Shown piece by piece: positions 19,193 through 23,057 of a stretch of 23,057 nt of DNA. Each line of letters opens with the position of its first letter. The stretch's first letter is position 1. Under the pieces are notes generated by a model. It was not told the DNA's origin and made no database searches. It saw only the letters and a list, made by a program, of their open reading frames with translations. Position numbers and translations under genes: made by a program. This DNA is from DAOVIY01 sp964513365. GTDB lineage: Bacteria; Patescibacteriota; Minisyncoccia; UBA6257. The stretch is from NCBI GenBank assembly GCA_964513365.1, contig CAZEMH010000009.1, positions 1 to 23,057 of the forward strand. Reading direction: 5' to 3'.

Positions 19193-19993
19193 ATGGATAA
19201 AATAGAAATTAGAGCTTATGCAAAAATTAATCTTACTTTAGATATTTTAGATAAGCTGCCTAATGGTTATCATAAAATTAATTCAATATTTCAAGCGATT
19301 GATCTTTATGATACGCTTTTAATTTCTAAAACGGAAAATGGTTTTTATTTAAAGAACCAAGTTGATTGTTCTAATGAAGAAAATTTAATAACAAAGGCGT
19401 GGAAAGAAATGAGTGATTTTGTAAAGAAAGATTTATCATGTACAATCAATTTATTAAAAAATATTCCTGAAAGTGCTGGATTAGGCGGTGGTTCCAGTGA
19501 TGCAGCAGCAGCTTTAATTGGATTAAATAATCTTTTTAAATTAAATTTAGATATTGGACAACTTAGTAAAATAGGCGCGCAGGTTGGGAGTGACGTGCCT
19601 TTTTTTATATATAACATAGGAACAGCTTTGGTGAAGGGTACAGGCGAAAAAATAGAAAAATCAAACAGAAATCCCTCTAATTTTTATGTCTTAGCAAAGC
19701 CAAATCAGAAAATTAGTACATCTGAAATCTATTCATTATTTGATCAATACAACAACAGCAAAAGCTTTTATGAATTAGTACAAAAGATTTGTCCAAGCAT
19801 AAAGAAACTTTATTCTTACTTTTCCCCAATTTCAAAAGAGTGTGCTATGTCAGGCACTGGTCCAACAATATTTGCAGGTTTTGATTCTTATGAAGAAGCT
19901 TTAGAAGCAAAGGATAATTTTAATGGTGCAACATTTAAAGGAGATTTTTATATTTGTAAACCATCTAAAAAAACTTATAAAATTGTTTTTTAA
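19193..19993 (+). CDS. ispE: 4-(cytidine 5'-diphospho)-2-C-methyl-D-erythritol kinase
   Basis: 266 aa GHMP kinase with full IspE features. RAYAKINLTLDIL holds the catalytic Lys11, and NGYHKINSIFQAIDLYD matches the substrate loop. IPESAGLGGGSSDAAAAL (91-108) is the GHMP ATP loop, GSDVPFF holds catalytic Asp134, and MSGTGPTIFAGF is the C-terminal glycine motif. IspE phosphorylates CDP-methylerythritol in the MEP route to isoprenoid precursors. No other MEP genes are in the window. It has its own promoter and a good Shine-Dalgarno site after the RNA gene's terminator. Confidence 0.95.
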   Translation: MDKIEIRAYAKINLTLDILDKLPNGYHKINSIFQAIDLYDTLLISKTENGFYLKNQVDCSNEENLITKAWKEMSDFVKKDLSCTINLLKNIPESAGLGGGSSDAAAALIGLNNLFKLNLDIGQLSKIGAQVGSDVPFFIYNIGTALVKGTGEKIEKSNRNPSNFYVLAKPNQKISTSEIYSLFDQYNNSKSFYELVQKICPSIKKLYSYFSPISKECAMSGTGPTIFAGFDSYEEALEAKDNFNGATFKGDFYICKPSKKTYKIVF

Positions 19994-20003
19994 AAATTGT
20001 TAA

Positions 20004-20015
20004 GATATAATAAAG
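20004..20015 (+). promoter_or_regulatory. -10 element of the exchanger gene
   Basis: GATATAATAAAG, identical to the 12-mer before ispE, with a TTGTTT at 19983-19988 (17-base spacing) as a possible -35 inside the end of ispE. Confidence 0.6.
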
Positions 20016-20030
20016 CTTAAGATATTGGAC

Positions 20031-20999
20031 ATGTTTATATTATATAGTTTAGTTTTCATAATTTCTTGCATTACACTTTATTTTTCGGGCAACTGGCTTA
20101 TTGACGGACTAAAAAGAATCGGTAGATTTTTGCGTTGGCGAGAATTTATTATTGCCTTTTTTGTCATGGCTTTTGCAAGTTCTTTGCCAAACCTTTTTGT
20201 GGGGATTAGTTCGGCTTTACATAAAGTTCCGCAACTTTCTTTTGGTGATATTGTTGGAGGTAATTTAATTGATTTAACATTGGCAGTAGCTCTAGCTGTT
20301 TTAATTGGAAAAAGTGCGATCCCTACTAAAGGCAAAATTTTAGAAAGAAGTGCTCTTTTTACAACCTTTGTTGCTATTTTACCCATGCTTTTAATATGGG
20401 ATGGCGTATTAGGGAGAGGTGACGGATTAATATTGTTATTTGTTTTTGTTTTTTATATTTTTTGGCTTGTTTTAAATAAAGAAAGATTTAGGGAATTTTC
20501 CGGAAATGGAGAAAAACAAATACCAAGCATTTTTAAAGAATTCAAAGTTTTTATAAAAGATTTGGGGCTGATAGTTTTATCTATAATTTTTCTCTTATTA
20601 GCAGCAGAGGGCATAGTGCAAAGCGCTAAATTTTTTGCTGTGGCTTTGAATATTTCTTTGCCTATTATTGGGATTTTGATTGTGGGATTAGGAAATACTT
20701 TGCCAGAAATTCGTTTTGCTGTTGCGTCGGCTAAAGCAGGAAAAACAGAAATGATTTTAGGAAATTTGATGGGCGCTGTCATCATACCTGTTACTTTGGT
20801 TTTAGGTATAGTTGCTTTGATTTGTCCAATTATAATCCCTAATTTTACGCCTTTTGCTATTGCAAGAATCTTTTTAATAATTTCAGCAGTAGCTTTTTAT
20901 ATCTTTACAAGGAGACATGGAAAGATTACAAAGAAAGAGGCAATAGTTTTACTTCTACTTTATATTGCTTTTGTTGCAATTGAAATTTTAATAAAATAA
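20031..20999 (+). CDS. CaCA-superfamily cation exchanger (YrbG/CaxA-like)
   Basis: 322 aa from the ATG at 20031; a TTG at 20025 is in frame but less likely. About ten hydrophobic segments fall in two halves, each with an alpha-repeat: SSLPNLFVGIS..GDIVGGNLIDLT (50-83) and GLGNTLPEIRFAVASA..LGNLMGAVIIP (219-253). These line the ion path of Na+/Ca2+ and H+/Ca2+ exchangers. The second repeat keeps the acidic Pro-Glu residue, while the first has Pro-Asn where Glu is usual, so the cation or coupling ion may differ. Located in the cell membrane. Confidence 0.88.
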   Translation: MFILYSLVFIISCITLYFSGNWLIDGLKRIGRFLRWREFIIAFFVMAFASSLPNLFVGISSALHKVPQLSFGDIVGGNLIDLTLAVALAVLIGKSAIPTKGKILERSALFTTFVAILPMLLIWDGVLGRGDGLILLFVFVFYIFWLVLNKERFREFSGNGEKQIPSIFKEFKVFIKDLGLIVLSIIFLLLAAEGIVQSAKFFAVALNISLPIIGILIVGLGNTLPEIRFAVASAKAGKTEMILGNLMGAVIIPVTLVLGIVALICPIIIPNFTPFAIARIFLIISAVAFYIFTRRHGKITKKEAIVLLLLYIAFVAIEILIK

Positions 21000-21025
21000 C
21001 AACCAGAGGCGCTTTTTATTAAGGG

Positions 21026-21054
21026 TTGACAAAATAAAGAAAAAAATATATAAT
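21026..21054 (+). promoter_or_regulatory. Consensus sigma-70 promoter for the secreted-protein genes
   Basis: TTGACA (21026-21031), a 17-base A-rich spacer and TATAAT (21049-21054): a perfect match to the consensus, followed by an untranslated leader of about 70 bases and a GGAGG site. Confidence 0.9.
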
Positions 21055-21133
21055 TGGGGTAGTTTTGGACACAATTTAATATAGCACTTTTACATTTTTA
21101 AAAATTAAAATATAGAAAAAGGAGGTATTGAAA

Positions 21134-21529
21134 ATGAAAAGTCGGATTCTTTTTGAACTGAGCTTGGTAGTATTTTTTGTTTTATTTTTGGTCTGTTCTC
21201 TATCTAGTTTTGCAGACTACCCTTTTCTTTCTCCAGAAGCTAACGAAGCCTTAGAAAATTTGAAAGAAAAGCATAGAGTAAAAGAAATTATTCTGGAAAA
21301 AGAACATGGTTTTATTTGGATAGTAGTTTTGCCTAAAAATGATGGTGTAGAAACAAAAGAAGCGCAAGAAGCAGTTTATAACGACGAAACGGGAAAATTT
21401 GAAGCGATTTATAATTTTACCTACATTACAATACTTAACGCAAGAGGATATACAAAAGTAATTTGGGGGTCTGCTTCAAAATTTTATCCATACGATATAC
21501 CAAAATTGTGCTTTGTATTTAATGATTGA
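21134..21529 (+). CDS. Small secreted protein with signal peptide
   Basis: 131 aa from the ATG at 21134, 8 bases after a strong GGAGG; the TTG at 21128 is too close to that site. The N-terminus is a signal peptide (MKSRILFELS, then a hydrophobic core to about 26) with a likely cut after SSFA. The mature part begins near DYPFLSPEANEALENLKEKH, followed by a beta-rich segment. The LSxEA..LKEK start recurs in the last gene of the window (22929). Function unknown. A perfect consensus promoter suggests high expression. Confidence 0.8.
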   Translation: MKSRILFELSLVVFFVLFLVCSLSSFADYPFLSPEANEALENLKEKHRVKEIILEKEHGFIWIVVLPKNDGVETKEAQEAVYNDETGKFEAIYNFTYITILNARGYTKVIWGSASKFYPYDIPKLCFVFND

Positions 21530-21560
21530 TAAATCATAAAAAAGAGGAGGTTGAGCTGAA

Positions 21561-22022
21561 ATGAAAAAGATTATGCTAGTTTTAGTAGTTTTTTTCTTTC
21601 TAAGTACTTTCTTGTGTTTATCTGCTAATAGTATTAGCTACATGGATTTTCTTACTATGTCGCAACGGGCTCAAGTTAGTCTTGAAATGAACAATCCAGG
21701 CGGACACTCCAATATTTATACAGATACTGAAATCATACCAGAAGACATAGAATTGAATTTTGGCTGGATTGAAGGTATTGGTATTTGGGGCGTAGAAGGC
21801 TTTAATTGGTTTGGTTGGTTTGGATTGGGTGTTATTCCAGTAATACAAATGGGTCATTATGATGACAATGGAGTATACCATCCTACTGGTTTGCATAAAG
21901 AAACTCCACGCGTGGAAGATGAGAATTATACATATCATACTATTATCGCGCCACCAGATTTTGTTAATTTTCCACCAGAAACTAATTTTCCTAGTATTGG
22001 GTTCTATATAGCAGATGATTAG
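21561..22022 (+). CDS. Secreted hypothetical protein, Trp/Gly-rich centre
   Basis: 153 aa starting at an ATG behind AGAGGAGG. A signal peptide is evident (MKKIMLVLVVFFFLSTFLCL), probably cleaved near residue 22-24. The mature protein has an aromatic-glycine stretch (GWIEGIGIWGVEGFNWFGW) that suggests membrane interaction or packing, then a His/Tyr-rich part (MGHYDDNGVYHPTGLHKE). I recognise no family. It is 31 bases after the previous secreted-protein gene and shares its promoter, and a strong terminator follows. A two-gene operon of exported proteins, possibly surface-associated or antimicrobial; this is only inference. Confidence 0.78.
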   Translation: MKKIMLVLVVFFFLSTFLCLSANSISYMDFLTMSQRAQVSLEMNNPGGHSNIYTDTEIIPEDIELNFGWIEGIGIWGVEGFNWFGWFGLGVIPVIQMGHYDDNGVYHPTGLHKETPRVEDENYTYHTIIAPPDFVNFPPETNFPSIGFYIADD

Positions 22023-22040
22023 CTAGGAGATAAAAAAAAT

Positions 22041-22086
22041 AAGGGAATAGGGATGTTTCAAAGATTTCTCTGTTCCCTTTTATTTT
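22041..22086 (+). terminator. Rho-independent terminator (possibly bidirectional)
   Basis: AAGGGAATAGGGA pairs with TCTCTGTTCCCTT (13 bp including G-U pairs) and runs into TTTTATTTT. An A-run at 22032-22039 would give a U-tail on the minus strand too. Confidence 0.85.
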
Positions 22087-22088
22087 AC

Positions 22089-22116
22089 TTGACATTGTTT
22101 ATATAAGAGTTAAAAT
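22089..22116 (+). promoter_or_regulatory. Promoter for the gene at 22156
   Basis: TTGACA (22089-22094) with TAAAAT (22111-22116) at a 16-base spacing. A perfect TATAAT at 22122-22127 is too far from this -35 but could act with weaker upstream contacts. Confidence 0.6.
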
Positions 22117-22155
22117 TAGTATATAATATTAAAAATATAATATTTATTAAAATAT

Positions 22156-22902
22156 ATGAATATCAATAGAAAATATATTATCATTTTTGGAACATTAATC
22201 CTTTTGTTAGTAATTATTACCGGAGCAATTACTTATTACAATGAGAAGAAAGAACAAGGGAGTATTTTTCAGAATTTTGAAAAACGAAAAATTAGCATTT
22301 TTTCCCAAAATTATCCCATTAATTATATTGAGCTCTCAGATTTTATTGGTTTTTGTAAAAACGCAGCATTTTCAGATGTAGAGGAATTAAAAAATGAGGA
22401 GATAAAAAAGGTTGCTTGTGCATTAGTTAAGGTAAGAGAGGATTCACCCTATGTTTATGCACCGTTCAATTCTTATACACCTATTTTTACGCCTTTGGAT
22501 TCTATTATTTCATTCAAGCCTGGTAGATATACTGGTATCTCAATTGATCTCAAGGATATAGTAAGAGAGTATAATCCTGCCCTTTTGGAAGAAGAAAAAT
22601 TGTATTTTTGCACGATTTCTGAGCCTTCTTTAATAAACCCTCTTGTTTCGCAATTAGAATCAAAGTATGATTTGTTTTTTGATGAAGGGGATATTTCTTG
22701 TTCAGGAATTGAAATGGATGAAACTCCTTCTATTATTTTTCTTGGTTTTGTTCCTGATGCAGAATCTTTGAATATTAAACAATATCTCGTTGATGAACAG
22801 ACAGTATCTAAAGTTTTAAGTAAACAATCATTTTCTGAAATGAAGGGTATTTTAAATGATTACCCTATTATCTGGCAAATGGAAAAACCTATTAATCTTT
22901 AA
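22156..22902 (+). CDS. Membrane-anchored extracytoplasmic hypothetical protein
   Basis: 248 aa. The N-terminus has one transmembrane helix (about 7-26, IIIFGTLILLLVIITGAITY) and then a long exported domain of mixed charge with several Cys residues (in FCKN, VACALV, YFCTIS, ISCSGI), some of which may form disulfides. No known motif is visible. It has its own promoter after a terminator. Another signal-peptide gene starts 27 bases downstream. Together with the two secreted proteins upstream it forms a cluster of exported proteins of unknown role. Confidence 0.75.
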   Translation: MNINRKYIIIFGTLILLLVIITGAITYYNEKKEQGSIFQNFEKRKISIFSQNYPINYIELSDFIGFCKNAAFSDVEELKNEEIKKVACALVKVREDSPYVYAPFNSYTPIFTPLDSIISFKPGRYTGISIDLKDIVREYNPALLEEEKLYFCTISEPSLINPLVSQLESKYDLFFDEGDISCSGIEMDETPSIIFLGFVPDAESLNIKQYLVDEQTVSKVLSKQSFSEMKGILNDYPIIWQMEKPINL

Positions 22903-22928
22903 TATATTAATTAATATTATTAAAATCC

Positions 22929-23057
22929 ATGAATAAAACAAACTATATTACATTAATCATTTTATTATGTTTTTCTATAGTTTTTGTTATTTATCCAATA
23001 AAAACTAATGCTTTATCTGATGAGGCACAAGCAATGATAGATGCTTTGAAAGAGAAA
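22929..23057 (+). CDS. Secreted protein, 3' partial
   Basis: ATG at 22929; 43 codons are visible before the window ends. It has a signal peptide (MNKTNYITLIILLCFSIVFV, cut probably after KTNA). The mature start LSDEAQAMIDALKEK resembles LSPEANEALENLKEK in the secreted protein at 21134, which suggests a shared N-terminal helix or domain. The rest is outside the window. Confidence 0.7.
   Translation, partial: MNKTNYITLIILLCFSIVFVIYPIKTNALSDEAQAMIDALKEK

Noticed and set aside
704..21938. Minus-strand ORFs opposite annotated genes (for example 704-919, 5895-6122, 20078-20386, 20453-20785)
   Set aside because: All overlap well-supported + strand genes and show low-complexity, shadow-like translations without family motifs or start signals.

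Overview
The window is A+T-rich, densely packed and almost entirely on the + strand. It looks like part of a small Patescibacteria (Candidate Phyla Radiation, probably Parcubacteria-like) genome. The support is short intergenic gaps, A-rich leaders with few strong Shine-Dalgarno sites, and a gene mix common in that group (DUF5652, DUF3850, DUF3307, DUF6485, GerMN, stand-alone ATP-cone, RhuM-Fic, NYN, Nudix). The lineage is inferred from gene content, not from a marker gene. Many TGG Trp codons, plus TGA stops in rarA and in the gene at 21134, indicate the standard code.

Layout. (1) 1-546: the 3' part of a MagIII/endonuclease III-like glycosylase and its terminator. (2) About 560-9240: a cassette-like array of functionally unrelated + strand genes: an unknown protein, two tandem paralogous membrane proteins, a transglutaminase-like protein, two NYN nucleases, a nucleotidyltransferase-fold protein, a possible TIM-barrel protein, YbaB/EbfC, an M20-like protein with an altered metal site, a methyltransferase, a broken nucleoside-processing gene, two Nudix proteins and DUF3850. 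Nearly every gene is preceded by the same motif, core TCAAAAATTAATTGA, in gene orientation. In two places a GC-rich insert splits the motif at the same internal point. A 3' relic of a second transglutaminase gene lies at 4625-4698. (3) 9561-12840: a histidine phosphatase, an M23 peptidase, an HI0933-like flavoprotein and an ATP-cone protein, ending in a strong terminator. (4) 12921-14811: DUF3307, DUF6485, an EncFtn-like ferritin, DUF3175, a 100-N scaffold gap and a RhuM-Fic protein. (5) 14841-17663: an SDR, a PD-(D/E)XK nuclease, GerMN, DUF167, two tiny genes and DUF5652. (6) 17692-20999: rarA, a strongly promoted structured RNA, ispE and a CaCA exchanger. (7) 21026-23057: small secreted or anchored proteins of unknown role.

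The most novel signals are these. Both NYN-nuclease genes are followed by a convergent minus-strand small RNA gene with a near-consensus promoter and an intrinsic terminator that abuts or overlaps the NYN stop codon. The repeated motif marks out an integron-like but unexplained cassette array. An RNA of about 200 nt between rarA and ispE has an 11-bp closing stem, two mutually exclusive hairpins and a six-codon ORF behind a strong Shine-Dalgarno sequence. No tRNA, rRNA, CRISPR array, transposase or recombinase was seen.
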